Source: CAVXDY01 sp963721335 (GTDB lineage Bacteria; Actinomycetota; Thermoleophilia; Miltoncostaeales; Miltoncostaeaceae). From it: a DNA stretch of 64,000 nucleotides. The translations under genes and the position numbers were made by a program. The stretch lies in NCBI GenBank assembly GCA_963721335.1, contig CAVRIV010000004.1, positions 1 to 64,000 on the forward strand, given 5' to 3'. The notes under the pieces were generated by a model, which was not told the origin of the DNA, did not search any database, and saw nothing but the letters and a program-made list of their open reading frames with translations. Positions 56,414 to 64,000 of the stretch are shown piece after piece (the first letter of the stretch is position 1; the number at the start of each line of letters is the position of its first letter).

Positions 56414-56765
56414 TCAGGCGGGCTGGACCCCGGCCGGGCTCGCTCCCCAGTCGTTCGGTGCCTCCGTGCTGCGGCGGCACCAGAAGACGATCAGGAAGAT
56501 GATGCCGACAGGGGATGACGGCGACCGCCTGGAACCAGCCCGACATGCCGACGTCGTGCAGCCGGCGGCAGCCGACGGCGTGCGACGGCACCAGGGTGGC
56601 GAGCTCAGTAGACGGGTGCTGAAGCCGGCACGCCGGTCGCCGCTCCAGCACGGTCAGGCCGATCAAGAAGAGGAGGCTCGACAGGTGGAACGACCAGAAT
56701 TCGGTCCTGCTGGACCGGCCGCCGAACGTCGCGTACTTCCTGAGGCCTAAGAGGTACCACTTCAT
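56414..56765 (-). CDS. DUF805-family small membrane protein, broken by indels
   Basis: Starts MKWYLLGLRKYATFGGR, typical DUF805, with TM1 SLLFLIGLTVL and the signature VGCRRLHDVGMSGWFQAVAVIP. The middle (about 56600-56640) reads in family style only in another frame (GAATGVPASAPVY), and the last TM (VGIIFLIVFWCRR) and tail are in a further frame after a break near 56510. Two or three single-base errors, or real decay, explain this. Function of the family unknown. It lies between the regulator and the MBL gene. Confidence 0.65.
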
Positions 56766-56865
56766 CGGGATGCTCCCGGGTCGCCTGCTCCTCTGTGGCA
56801 TCGGCACCCCGGTGCGCGGGCTTGACCCACCCCGCCGTGGGTGGAGCTCGGCGCCGGATCGCCTG

Positions 56866-57609
56866 CTAGGCCCTCCGGACCCCCGCCAGCAGGTCGCGGA
56901 GCCTCACGGCGGCGTCCTCGACGAGGGGCGGCCCGTGGCCGCTCCCCACGTACTCGACCGGCCCGACGGTGGCCAGCTGGCTCAGGGAGCGGCGGTTGGC
57001 GTCCATGTCGGTGCTGAGGCCCCTCCAGCCGGCCTCCAGGCGCGGCCAGGTGACCACCACGTCGCCGGTGAAGAGCGCCTTCTGGGCCGGCCAGTAGAAC
57101 GACATGCTGCCGTCGGTGTGCCCGGGCGTGTGGATGGCCTGGAGGGGGCCGACCATGTCGCCGTCGCCGATCGTGCGGTCCGGCTCGCACGCCGGGAAGC
57201 TCACGAACCCCGGCCGGCGCCGGAGGTACCGCTCCACGTAGTACCCCACGTTCAGGCCGAATTGGAGCTGGTAGACCCGGAACGGGCGGCGCGGCAGGAA
57301 GCCGGTCGGCGCCGACGGGCGCTCGCCGGCGATGATCTCGCCCTCGTAGGCGTTGGCGATGACCTGGGCGCCGGTCAGCTCGCGCAGGCGCGCGGCGCCG
57401 CGCACGTGGGAGCGGTGGGCGTGGGTGAGGACGATGCGCTTCAGGTCGCCCAGCGGCCGGCTCAGGCGGCCCATCTCCGCCAGCACCACGTCGCCATCGG
57501 CGCTCGAGAGCGTGTCGATCAGGGTCAGGCCCTCGCCCCAGTCGAGGAGGAAGGCGTGGACGCGCCCCGCGGTGCCGTCGGTGATGGCGCGGATCGGAGG
57601 CCCGGTCAC
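56866..57609 (-). CDS. MBL-fold hydrolase with altered metal motif
   Basis: A 247-residue metallo-beta-lactamase-fold protein. Motif II reads LTHAHRSHVRGA: the Asp of the usual HxHxDH is Ser, so the second metal site is modified. HTPGHTDGSMSFYWP, LFTGDVVVTWPR and GSGHGPPLVED supply the remaining ligands. A central insert (VYQLQFGLNVGYYVERYLRR) is long and aromatic, suggesting a lipophilic substrate. GTG start overlapping the peroxidase stop by 4 bases, so translationally coupled. Substrate unknown. Confidence 0.85.
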   Translation of the reverse strand: MTGPPIRAITDGTAGRVHAFLLDWGEGLTLIDTLSSADGDVVLAEMGRLSRPLGDLKRIVLTHAHRSHVRGAARLRELTGAQVIANAYEGEIIAGERPSAPTGFLPRRPFRVYQLQFGLNVGYYVERYLRRRPGFVSFPACEPDRTIGDGDMVGPLQAIHTPGHTDGSMSFYWPAQKALFTGDVVVTWPRLEAGWRGLSTDMDANRRSLSQLATVGPVEYVGSGHGPPLVEDAAVRLRDLLAGVRRA

Positions 57610-59438
57610 CGCTGGTTCTCCTGGTGGTCCCAGGGCGCGAAGGGGTTGCCCAGGGCGCGCATCCGGCCGCGCAGCTCGGGGAGGTGGCGCCCCACGACCG
57701 CCGCCATCGACGCGTCCTCGATCCAGCGCATCCCCTCGGCGCTGTAGACCTCGGGCCGGTAGTCGTCGGTGAAGAACGGGTCCGACTTCAGCCGGCGCGA
57801 GGCCATCAGCACGAAGATCCGGAAGGCGGTCTCGCTGAAGCCGAAGCCCGTCGGCAGGGGCTCGGCGTACAGGCCCACCATCAGGTCCACGCTCTCCACC
57901 TCGCCGTAGAGCCCGGCGAGCAGCGACGCCCGCGGTGCGTCGTCGCGGCCCTCGCCGGTGAGGGCGCCGAAGGTCTCCGCCGGCGGCATCCTCAGCATCC
58001 GGCGGAACTCGTTGTAGCGCGGGACCCCGCGCTCGCGGTCGCGCAGCAGGTCGATCGTGGCCACGTCCACGCGTCGCTCGGCCCCGCCGGCGTCCCGGGT
58101 CTCGCGCATCAGGCCGCGCAGGCTGTCGGGATAGTTGTGCAGGCAGAGTGCGCCCGGGTGCTGGACGCCGAAGGAGTACCAGAGGTCCGCGACCGCCCGT
58201 TCGTCGGCCACCGCGCGGGCGCGGCGGCCGGTCATCTCGGCGAGCGTCAGGCGGCCCAGGTCCTCGTGGCCGCCGGCGGCGGAGCGGAGCGTGATCTCGT
58301 CGGGCAGGAGCGGGTGCATCCGGTAGACCGAGACGAACTCCTCGGTGATCGAGTAGGGGACGCCGTGGTCGTCGCGGCGCGATCCGGGGATCCCGGTGAG
58401 GAAGTCCCAGCGCACCCGCTCGCGCAGCCACCGCGGGCAGCGCGGGCCGAGAAGGCCCCACCAGTTGGCCCGCAGCGCCGCCTGGACCGTGGGGTGGGGG
58501 AGGATGGCGAGCGTCCACTCGACCGTGTGGATCTTCGCCATCACGGCCGCGTTCACCATCCGGGCCGTCTGGAAGAGGCGCTCGTCGTCCCAATCCGGGT
58601 GGTGGGCGGCCAGGTGGTCGCAGATCGCGTTGTGCTCCCGCGCGAAGAGGTCGTGCAGCAGCGACAGGCCGAGCCACCAGTTGCCGTTGACGCCCGTGAG
58701 CTCGATCCCCGTGTCGCCCTCCAGGGGCAGCCGGCCGTCGGGCCCGAGCCGCAGCTTGCCGTCGCTCGCCAGGGTCCTCAGCCGGCGCTGCCGCTCGGCC
58801 GTGCTGCCGTAGAGCTGGGAGCCGTCCCACCAGTGCGTCTCGGTGTTGACGAACACCGGCGGGCCGCCCGGAGCGGGCCGCCCCTGCGCGGGCGGGGTGC
58901 GCACGATCTCCATGTGGTCGCCCGGCGAGGGCCAGTCGTCGCCGGGCGGCAGGGGCACCTCGACGCGCTCGTCGCGGACGCCCTTCCCGTGGCTCATCCA
59001 GTCGTGGACCATGAACTGAAGCCAGGCGGCGGCCAGCAGGTTCAGGATCGTCGCCTCCTGCATCCGGCCGTTGCGGGCGAGGACCGCCTCGCTCACCTCG
59101 CGCGGGTTCGGGTCGAGCAGGTCATCCGGGGCCGGGCCGCTCCAGAGAGGCTGGTTCCGGCCGAAGGGGGCGCCGGCCCCGCCGGTGGCCGGCCGGGCGG
59201 GGTCGGTGAACGAGCCGTCGGCCGTCCGCTCCCGGCGCGGGGGTGGGACGGTGCGCGACATCGGTCCGCGCGGGGCCTCGCCGCCCCGCGGGGTCACCGT
59301 GGCCTCGTAGAGGTTGTGCCGGCGCAGGCGGCTGCGGATGGCGAGCAGGCAGATCAGTCCCAGGGCGCGCGGCTGCTCGTGCCACGGCCTCCTCCGCTCG
59401 AGCCAGTCGCTCACGCGCAGCAGCACCCATCGGAACAT
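57606..59438 (-). CDS. animal-type haem peroxidase (cyclooxygenase/alpha-dioxygenase-like)
   Basis: A 610-residue haem protein of the peroxidase-cyclooxygenase superfamily. WWDGSQLYGSTAERQR, LSLLHDLFAREHNAICDHL (Arg-Glu-His-Asn helix conserved in COX, alpha-DOX and linoleate diol synthase), TVEWTLAILPHP, and VSVYRMHPLLPDEI, matching the proximal-His segment of cyclooxygenases (WHPLLPD). SDPFFTDDYRPEVYS and GMRWIEDASM complete it. The N-terminal 60 residues are basic and amphipathic, possibly a membrane-surface anchor; no signal peptide. Likely oxygenates a fatty acid or related lipid. Confidence 0.9.
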   Translation of the reverse strand: MFRWVLLRVSDWLERRRPWHEQPRALGLICLLAIRSRLRRHNLYEATVTPRGGEAPRGPMSRTVPPPRRERTADGSFTDPARPATGGAGAPFGRNQPLWSGPAPDDLLDPNPREVSEAVLARNGRMQEATILNLLAAAWLQFMVHDWMSHGKGVRDERVEVPLPPGDDWPSPGDHMEIVRTPPAQGRPAPGGPPVFVNTETHWWDGSQLYGSTAERQRRLRTLASDGKLRLGPDGRLPLEGDTGIELTGVNGNWWLGLSLLHDLFAREHNAICDHLAAHHPDWDDERLFQTARMVNAAVMAKIHTVEWTLAILPHPTVQAALRANWWGLLGPRCPRWLRERVRWDFLTGIPGSRRDDHGVPYSITEEFVSVYRMHPLLPDEITLRSAAGGHEDLGRLTLAEMTGRRARAVADERAVADLWYSFGVQHPGALCLHNYPDSLRGLMRETRDAGGAERRVDVATIDLLRDRERGVPRYNEFRRMLRMPPAETFGALTGEGRDDAPRASLLAGLYGEVESVDLMVGLYAEPLPTGFGFSETAFRIFVLMASRRLKSDPFFTDDYRPEVYSAEGMRWIEDASMAAVVGRHLPELRGRMRALGNPFAPWDHQENQR

Positions 59439-59469
59439 CGGCTCGACTCCCGCGATCGTCGGTGCGAGC

Positions 59470-59790
59470 CTACCCCGACGATCCCGAGGGCGGCGGGCGC
59501 CACCGGCGTGGTCCGTCGATCTCGGCCCAGTACGCCGAGATCCCGCGCGCCTCGCGCACCACCACGCGCACTCCCCGGTGCTCGCCGGGGACGATCCCCG
59601 GGGGCGTGCCGGCCTCCACCCACACCTCGATCGTCGGGACCGGATCGCGTGTGCTGGGCAACACGCCCACGACGCCCTCCACCCGGCCCACCCACCGCCG
59701 CGCGGAGCGCAGCGCCGCCGAGAAGCCCGCGCGCCCGGGCTCCTCACCCGGCGCCTTCTCGCCGCGGTCGTGCGTCAGCTCGTCGAGCAT
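59470..59790 (-). CDS. hypothetical small protein heading the peroxidase unit
   Basis: A 106-residue protein, not recognised. Basic helix SAALRSARRWVGRVEGVVGV, then strands in TIEVWVEAGTPPGIVPGEH and VRVVVREARGISAYWAEIDG, ending Pro/Gly. GAGGTG precedes ATG 59790. It ends 31 bases before the peroxidase start and is probably first in a three-gene transcript. Confidence 0.7.
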   Translation of the reverse strand: MLDELTHDRGEKAPGEEPGRAGFSAALRSARRWVGRVEGVVGVLPSTRDPVPTIEVWVEAGTPPGIVPGEHRGVRVVVREARGISAYWAEIDGPRRWRPPPSGSSG

Positions 59791-59833
59791 GGGACACCTC
59801 GTGATGGGGGACCGGTGCACGGCACCCCACCAC

Positions 59834-59878
59834 GGGGCTCTCACCGGCCTGTCACGCCGCCATCACGGCGGGAATCAC
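59834..59878. promoter_or_regulatory. second CTCAC-type 11-bp direct-repeat array
   Basis: TCAC cores at 59841, 59852 and 59863 (11-base period) and a fourth at 59875 (12 bases on), in the gap 44-88 bases upstream of the minus-strand peroxidase unit. The first 25 bases (59834-59858) share 20 of 25 with the array upstream of the regulator. The third core lies in a CCGCC-ATCAC-GGCGG inverted repeat. Both arrays read the same way on the plus strand. Best explained as binding boxes of the AfsR-like protein. Confidence 0.5.
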
Positions 59879-59920
59879 GCTCCAGGCGGGTGAGGGGAGC
59901 CGAGGACCGATCGGGCCCGA

Positions 59921-60872
59921 TCAGCTCACGAGCTGGGCGAGCTTGCTCCCGGCGGGCGGGCGGAAGTCGGCGGAGCCGACGGCGGCCGGCCCGGCGCCCT
60001 TGGGGCCGAGGCGCGTCTCGGTGATCGCGTCGGCGCCGTCGGTGCGGCAGAGGACCCGCTCGACGCCCTTCACGCGCATGGTCACCTGCAGGGTCCGCGT
60101 CGCGCGGCCGAAGAAGCGCACGAGGAACGTGTAGCCCAGGCCCGCCGGGGCCGGGACGACCTGGCAGAAGCCCTTGATGACGCCCTGCGGCGGCGCCGTC
60201 CCGACCGTGAGGGCCGGGTTGCGCCCGGAGACGTTGACCTTCGGCAGCCGCCCGAAGCTCGTGGGGGTCAGCTCCGGCTGGCTGTTGTCGCCGGCCAGCA
60301 CCGACGCGGTGCCGATGATCAGGATGTCGTCGTCCGCCGGCGAGCGGACCTTGCGGGTGCGGGTGACGCGGACGCGCTTGCCGTTGCGCCGCTCGACCCG
60401 GGTGAAGGTCTCGGTGGTGAAGCGGGGCGGCTCGCCGCCGTCGAAGGCGTCGCTGCCATCGCCGGGCGCCCAGATGAAGACGTCGTCGCCGAGGCCGCCG
60501 AAGGCGACGTCGAAGTTGGGGAAGGCCCCGGCGTCGCTGCCGCGCTCGAGCCCCCCGACGATGACGTCGTCGCCGCCGTTGCCGGCCAGCACGTCCGGGC
60601 CGAGGCGGCCGACGAGCACGTCGTCGTTGCGCCCGCCGAAGATCTGGTCCCCCTTGCGCAGGCTCTGGTCACCGACCCCGGCCCCGGCGTCCGGCGGCTG
60701 GATGACGCGGGTCGGCCGTGCTGTCCGCGTCCGGGCCGAGCAGCACCAGTCGTCCATTCGCGTCCGAGCGGTCGATCAGGTTGCCGGCCGCGGGCGCGAC
60801 GCCGGCGCACAGGCCCACGGCGACGCCGAGCACGATCGGGATGCGCCACCTGCGAGTACGGGTCCGGGCCAT
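59921..60872 (-). CDS. secreted RTX-like calcium-binding-repeat protein, one frame break
   Basis: Signal peptide MARTRTRRWRIPIVLG with hydrophobic core to AGVAPAAG. After a break near 60716 the chain continues with RTX-like nonapeptides: DQIFGGRNDDVLVG, DVLAGNGGDDVIVGG, and FGGLGDDVFIWAPGDG, which would bind calcium in a beta-roll. The C-terminal half (to residue about 317) is a beta-rich domain without known motif. Exported, structural or adhesive role inferred. It is the farthest minus-strand gene upstream of the peroxidase unit. Confidence 0.8.
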
Positions 60873-60945
60873 CGCGGGCCCATTCTCTCCCGCCGCGAGC
60901 TTCTGCGCCAGAGGCCGGCCATCGGGTCGACCCGGCTGGGCGGCA

Positions 60946-61016
60946 AGCGGGTGAGGGGAGTCGAACCCCCGTCTGTGGCTTGGAAGGCCATTGCTCTACC
61001 GTTGAGCTACACCCGC
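60946..61016 (-). tRNA. tRNA-Gly (anticodon TCC)
   Basis: Minus-strand cloverleaf: acceptor GCGGGTG/CACCCGC, D-arm with GCTC...GAGC, anticodon arm ATGGC-CTTCCAA-GCCAC (one A-C mismatch at the stem end), T-arm GGGGG-TTCGACT-CCCCT. Anticodon TCC reads GGA. No CCA is encoded after the discriminator T. Confidence 0.95.
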
Positions 61017-61067
61017 CCGACGCGGTCAGGTTAGCGGCTGATCGGGCGGATCCCGCCGGGCGCGGAC

Positions 61068-61976
61068 CTACCCCCTGAGGGCCAGGCCCTCCTCGTGGAA
61101 GCGCCTCGCCCGCGCCATGTTCTCGGCGTCGGGGCCGGTGCCGTCGAGGCCGGGGACCTCGAGGATGACGGGGAGCCCCTGGAGGTCCGGGCACCCCAGG
61201 ATGCGGCGCATGCCCTCCTCGCCGATCTCGCCGTCGCCGAGGTTCTCGTGGCGGTCGCGGTTGGAGGCGAACTCCACCTTCGAGTCGTTGAGATGCAGGC
61301 AGCGCAGGCGGTCGAGGCCCACCACCTGGTCGAACTCGGCCAGGACCCGGTCGATCCCGCCCTCCTCGTGAACCGGGTAGCCCGAGGCGAACAGGTGCTG
61401 GGAGTCGAGGCAGAAGGCCAGGCGCGACGGATGCCCCACGCCGTCGAAGACCGCCTTCAGCTGGGCGAAGGTGCGGCCGATGGTGTCGCCCGCGCCCGCG
61501 GTGTTCTCCAGGAAGACGCCGCAGTCGCCCGGGCTCGCCTCCAGCGCCTCGGCGATCCCGGCGCCGATCCGCTCGATGGCCTCGCCCTCCTTCGACCCCT
61601 TGAACGAGCCGACGTGCAGGACGACCCCCTCGAGGCCGAGGGCCTCGCCGGTGGTGAGGTGCTGCACCAGGCTCTCCACCGACGAGCGGTAGATGTTGCG
61701 TGTGCCCACCGCCGGCTTGCCCGGGGGTCCGGTGGGGACCTCGCGGTCGGGCGCGCCCAGGTTGATCAGGTACAGGCCGTGGCTCACCAGCGGGCCCATC
61801 CCGGCCTCCGCCGCGCCGGCGCGGAAGGCCGCGATCTGCTCCTCCGTGTGCTTGATCGGGCGCCAGGTGCGCGGGTTGTGGGTGAACACCTGCAGGCTCT
61901 CGCAGCCCAGCGCGCGGCCGCGGCCGATGGCGTTGCTGATCCCCCCGGACGACGAGACGTGGGCGCCGAATCTCAC
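61068..61976 (-). CDS. nfo: deoxyribonuclease IV (AP endonuclease)
   Basis: TIM-barrel endonuclease IV (302 residues) that cuts 5' to abasic sites in base-excision repair; three-zinc enzyme. FGAHVSSSGGISNAIGRG (first His ligand), GVVLHVGSFKGSKEGEAIE, VFLENTAGAGDTIGRTF, FCLDSQHLFASGYPV, LHLNDSKVEFASNRDRHENL and VILEVPGLDG supply the conserved metal residues. GTG start at 61976. Only 18 bases separate it from the divergent gltX. Confidence 0.95.
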   Translation of the reverse strand: MRFGAHVSSSGGISNAIGRGRALGCESLQVFTHNPRTWRPIKHTEEQIAAFRAGAAEAGMGPLVSHGLYLINLGAPDREVPTGPPGKPAVGTRNIYRSSVESLVQHLTTGEALGLEGVVLHVGSFKGSKEGEAIERIGAGIAEALEASPGDCGVFLENTAGAGDTIGRTFAQLKAVFDGVGHPSRLAFCLDSQHLFASGYPVHEEGGIDRVLAEFDQVVGLDRLRCLHLNDSKVEFASNRDRHENLGDGEIGEEGMRRILGCPDLQGLPVILEVPGLDGTGPDAENMARARRFHEEGLALRG

Positions 61977-61982
61977 GGGGAC

Positions 61983-61988
61983 TATCCT
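61983..61988 (+). promoter_or_regulatory. probable -10 box of a leaderless gltX
   Basis: TATCCT, a good actinobacterial -10, ends 6 bases before the gltX GTG at 61995 and no Shine-Dalgarno is present, so transcription should begin at or next to the start codon. The nfo coding region begins only 18 bases away on the other strand. Confidence 0.5.
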
Positions 61989-61994
61989 ACGGTC

Positions 61995-63467
61995 GTGGCG
62001 AGGGAGCGACCCGAGGTGACCGGACCGGCGCGGGTGCGATTCGCCCCCAGTCCCACCGGCAATCTTCACGTGGGGGCGGCGCGCACGGCGCTGTTCAACT
62101 GGCTCGTGGCCCGGCACACGGGCGGCACCTTCGTGCTGCGCGTCGAGGACACCGACGCCGAGCGCTCCACGGACGCGAGCGAGGCCGAGATCCTGAGGGC
62201 GCTCACCTGGCTCGGCCTCGACTGGGACGAGGGCCCGTTCCACCAGAGCGAGCGCGGCGACGTCTACGCGGCGGCGGTCGATCGCCTGCGGGCCGCGGGC
62301 GCCGTCTACCCGGCCTACGAGTCCGACGAGGAGCTCGACGCCCAGCGTGCCGCGGCCCGGGCCGACAAGCGCGCCCCGGTGGTGCGCGGCCGGCGCGACC
62401 GGGACGCCGGCGAGATCGCCGAGCTGGAGGCCGCGGGCCGCCGGCCGGTGTGGCGCTTCGCGGTGGAGCTCCCCGGCACCACCGTGATCGAGGACTACGT
62501 GCGCGGGACCGTCACCTTCGACCACGCCCAGATCGAGGACTTCGTGGTCGCCCGCTCGGACGGCACGCCCACCTACAACCTGGCGGCCGCGGTGGACGAC
62601 CTGGAGATGGGGATCAGCCACGTCATCCGCGGCGAGGACCACATCTCCAACACGCCCAAGCAGATGATGGTCATCCGCGCGCTGGGCGGCACCCCGCCGG
62701 AGTACGCCCACATCCCGCTCATCCTGGGCGAGGACAAGCGCAAGCTCAGCAAGCGTCACGGGGCGGCGTCGGTCGAGGACCTGGAGGCCGCCGGCTTCCT
62801 CCCCCGGGCGGTGGTCAACGCCCTGGCGCTCCTGGGCTGGAGCTTCGACGACAAGACCACGATGTTCACGGTGCCCGAGCTCGTGGACGCCTTCTCGGTG
62901 GCGCGCATCTCCAAGAGCCCGGCGGTCTTCGACCTCACCAAGCTGCGGGTGATGAACGGGCGCCACATGCGCCTGATGCCGAACGAGGAGTTCGAGGAGG
63001 TGCTCGTCGACTACCTCGACAAGACCGGGTACCTGGCGGCGCGGGGCGAGGGGGCCGAGGCGCTGGCCCGTGCCAGCGCGCCGCTGGTGAAGCGCAAGAT
63101 CGGCACGCTCGCCGAGTACGACGACCTGGCCGGATGGCTCTTCGGCCCGCTCGAGATCGAGCCGGAGGCGTGGGAGGTGCTGACGCGCGACGTCAAGCAC
63201 TCCATCCAGGTGATCGGAGGGGGACTCGGGCGCCTGGAGAGCCTGCCCGAGTGGACCGCCGAGGCGGTCAAGGACGCCCTCCAGGACCAGCTCCATGTGA
63301 TGGGAGAGGCGGCTCGCGACTTCCTGGAGCCCCAGCGCATCGCCATCACCGGGCGCCTGGTGTCCACGGGCATCTACGAGAGCCTGGCGCTGCTCGGCCG
63401 CGAGGAGGCGTTCGCGCGCTACCGCGAGACCCTGGGCCGCCTGGCCGACATCTGGGCGACCGCGTGA
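61995..63467 (+). CDS. gltX: glutamyl-tRNA synthetase
   Basis: Class I aminoacyl-tRNA synthetase charging tRNA-Glu (490 residues). HIGH-type FAPSPTGNLHVGAARTALF, SDGTPTYNLAAAVDD, RGEDHISNTPKQ, and KMSKS-type KRKLSKRHGAA. Non-discriminating versus discriminating type is not clear from the sequence. GTG start used as it gives a 12-residue lead before FAPSPTG. The stop overlaps the next ATG by one base. Confidence 0.96.
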   Translation: MARERPEVTGPARVRFAPSPTGNLHVGAARTALFNWLVARHTGGTFVLRVEDTDAERSTDASEAEILRALTWLGLDWDEGPFHQSERGDVYAAAVDRLRAAGAVYPAYESDEELDAQRAAARADKRAPVVRGRRDRDAGEIAELEAAGRRPVWRFAVELPGTTVIEDYVRGTVTFDHAQIEDFVVARSDGTPTYNLAAAVDDLEMGISHVIRGEDHISNTPKQMMVIRALGGTPPEYAHIPLILGEDKRKLSKRHGAASVEDLEAAGFLPRAVVNALALLGWSFDDKTTMFTVPELVDAFSVARISKSPAVFDLTKLRVMNGRHMRLMPNEEFEEVLVDYLDKTGYLAARGEGAEALARASAPLVKRKIGTLAEYDDLAGWLFGPLEIEPEAWEVLTRDVKHSIQVIGGGLGRLESLPEWTAEAVKDALQDQLHVMGEAARDFLEPQRIAITGRLVSTGIYESLALLGREEAFARYRETLGRLADIWATA

Positions 63468-63970
63468 TGCTGGCCCGCGGCGCTCAGCGCACGCTCGTGC
63501 TGGTGGCCGGGGTCCTCTTCGGGGGCTTCGCGGTGGTGGCGTTCGTCTTCCGGCGCCAGCACATCTCGGACGAGACCCTGTCGATCGTCGGCGGGGTGAT
63601 GGCGTACGCCTTCCTCGCGCTGGTCGTCGTGGTGCTCTGGCGCAGCTGGCGCCGGGCCCGCCGCCAGCCGGGTGCCGCGGCCCGGCGCTACGTGTCGCGG
63701 CATCCGGCCGTGGCCGAGGTCGTGGGGTCCCCGGTGCACGTCGGGGCGCCCGAGGGGGACGTGCCCACCGGCGCGGGGACGGCCGCCCAGGCCAACCTGG
63801 CGGTTCCGGTCAGCGGCCCCGATGGCGAGGCGCAGGTCGACCTGGTGATGGCGCGCATCGCGCGCGAATGGGAGGTGCTGTCGGGTACGTTGGTCGCGGA
63901 CGGCGAGCGGGTACCGCTTGCGGCAGGCCCTCCGGAGGGCACCGTGGACGATCTCGATGGGGAGGGGTGA
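63467..63970 (+). CDS. membrane protein with Coa1-like C-terminal domain
   Basis: A 167-residue protein: two TM helices (TLVLVAGVLFGGFAVVAFVF, IVGGVMAYAFLALVVVVLW), a basic loop (RSWRRARRQPGAAARR), and a C-terminal domain (VVGSPVHVGAPEGDVP, GDGEAQVDLVMARIAREWEVL-like strands) resembling cytochrome-oxidase assembly Coa1-type folds. The assignment is a similarity by eye. Co-transcribed with gltX and the following gene. Confidence 0.7.
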   Translation: MLARGAQRTLVLVAGVLFGGFAVVAFVFRRQHISDETLSIVGGVMAYAFLALVVVVLWRSWRRARRQPGAAARRYVSRHPAVAEVVGSPVHVGAPEGDVPTGAGTAAQANLAVPVSGPDGEAQVDLVMARIAREWEVLSGTLVADGERVPLAAGPPEGTVDDLDGEG

Positions 63971-64000
63971 TGGCCGATTCGAGCATGGGCCTGCACGAGG
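63970..64000 (+). CDS. partial gene running off the window end
   Basis: Begins ATG at 63970, overlapping the preceding TGA by one base, with GGAGG 4 bases upstream; reads MADSSMGLHE before the window ends. No product can be assigned. Confidence 0.55.
   Translation, partial: MADSSMGLHE

Noticed and set aside
59921..60872. RTX toxin
   Set aside because: Only a few nonapeptide-like repeats, a Sec signal peptide and no toxin domain or type I exporter nearby.

Overview
The window is high-GC, gene-dense actinobacterial-type DNA. It shows GTG/TTG starts, 1-4 base stop/start overlaps, an F420-dependent oxidoreductase, an AfsR/SARP-type regulator and AlkZ-like, DrrAB-like and DtxR-like genes. I infer a deep-branching actinobacterium of the Thermoleophilia kind; the sequence alone does not prove this. 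It reads as chromosome: dnaE, gltX, infA, nfo, arginine genes and a tRNA-Gly are present, with no phage, insertion sequence, CRISPR array or rRNA.

The sequence carries about twenty single-base frame breaks inside otherwise well-conserved genes, including the essential dnaE. Both reading frames stay family-like across each break, so most are probably unpolished long-read indels. I annotate those genes as single loci spanning the breaks and give approximate break positions.

Layout. 0-11.4 kb: argB-argD, a LolD/MacB-type ABC exporter, an F420 oxidoreductase, an RsbW-like anti-sigma factor, argG with two hypothetical genes, a VOC protein, a hydrolase and an Lrp/AsnC regulator. 11.4-17.6 kb: a tight four-gene catabolic operon (fused indolepyruvate-type ferredoxin oxidoreductase, amino-acid dehydrogenase, acyl-CoA dehydrogenase, thioesterase) reading away from the Lrp gene. 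17.6-23.6 kb: AlkZ-like protein, dnaE, a Cys-rich protein and a purine nucleoside phosphorylase. 23.5-29.1 kb: an envelope-glycan group (sugar epimerase, polytopic membrane protein, flippase-GT2 fusion, FAD oxidoreductase). 29.1-37.3 kb: orphan iron/polyamine-type ABC ATPase beside a DtxR regulator, USP-like protein, TrmO, hydrolase, cyclophilin lipoprotein, a 162-bp near-palindromic element and an ABC-2 exporter. 37.6-46 kb: cold-shock protein, infA with a non-canonical start, a FkbM methyltransferase, a solitary D12-class DNA methylase, three very small genes, a YjgR-type ATPase, a glutamate-cysteine-ligase-like enzyme and a zinc-ribbon MscL. 46-52.7 kb: MarR regulator divergent from DrrAB, then two acyl-CoA synthetases.

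52.7-60.9 kb is the most distinctive part. A roughly 1,115-residue MalT/AfsR-like regulator faces a three-gene minus-strand unit (small unknown protein, animal-type haem peroxidase of the cyclooxygenase/alpha-dioxygenase superfamily, and an MBL-fold protein with an altered metal motif). Matching arrays of CTCAC-type boxes at 11-bp spacing lie upstream of both the regulator and this unit, which suggests one regulon, possibly an oxidised-lipid pathway. 60.9-64 kb: tRNA-Gly, nfo divergent from gltX, and a membrane protein.
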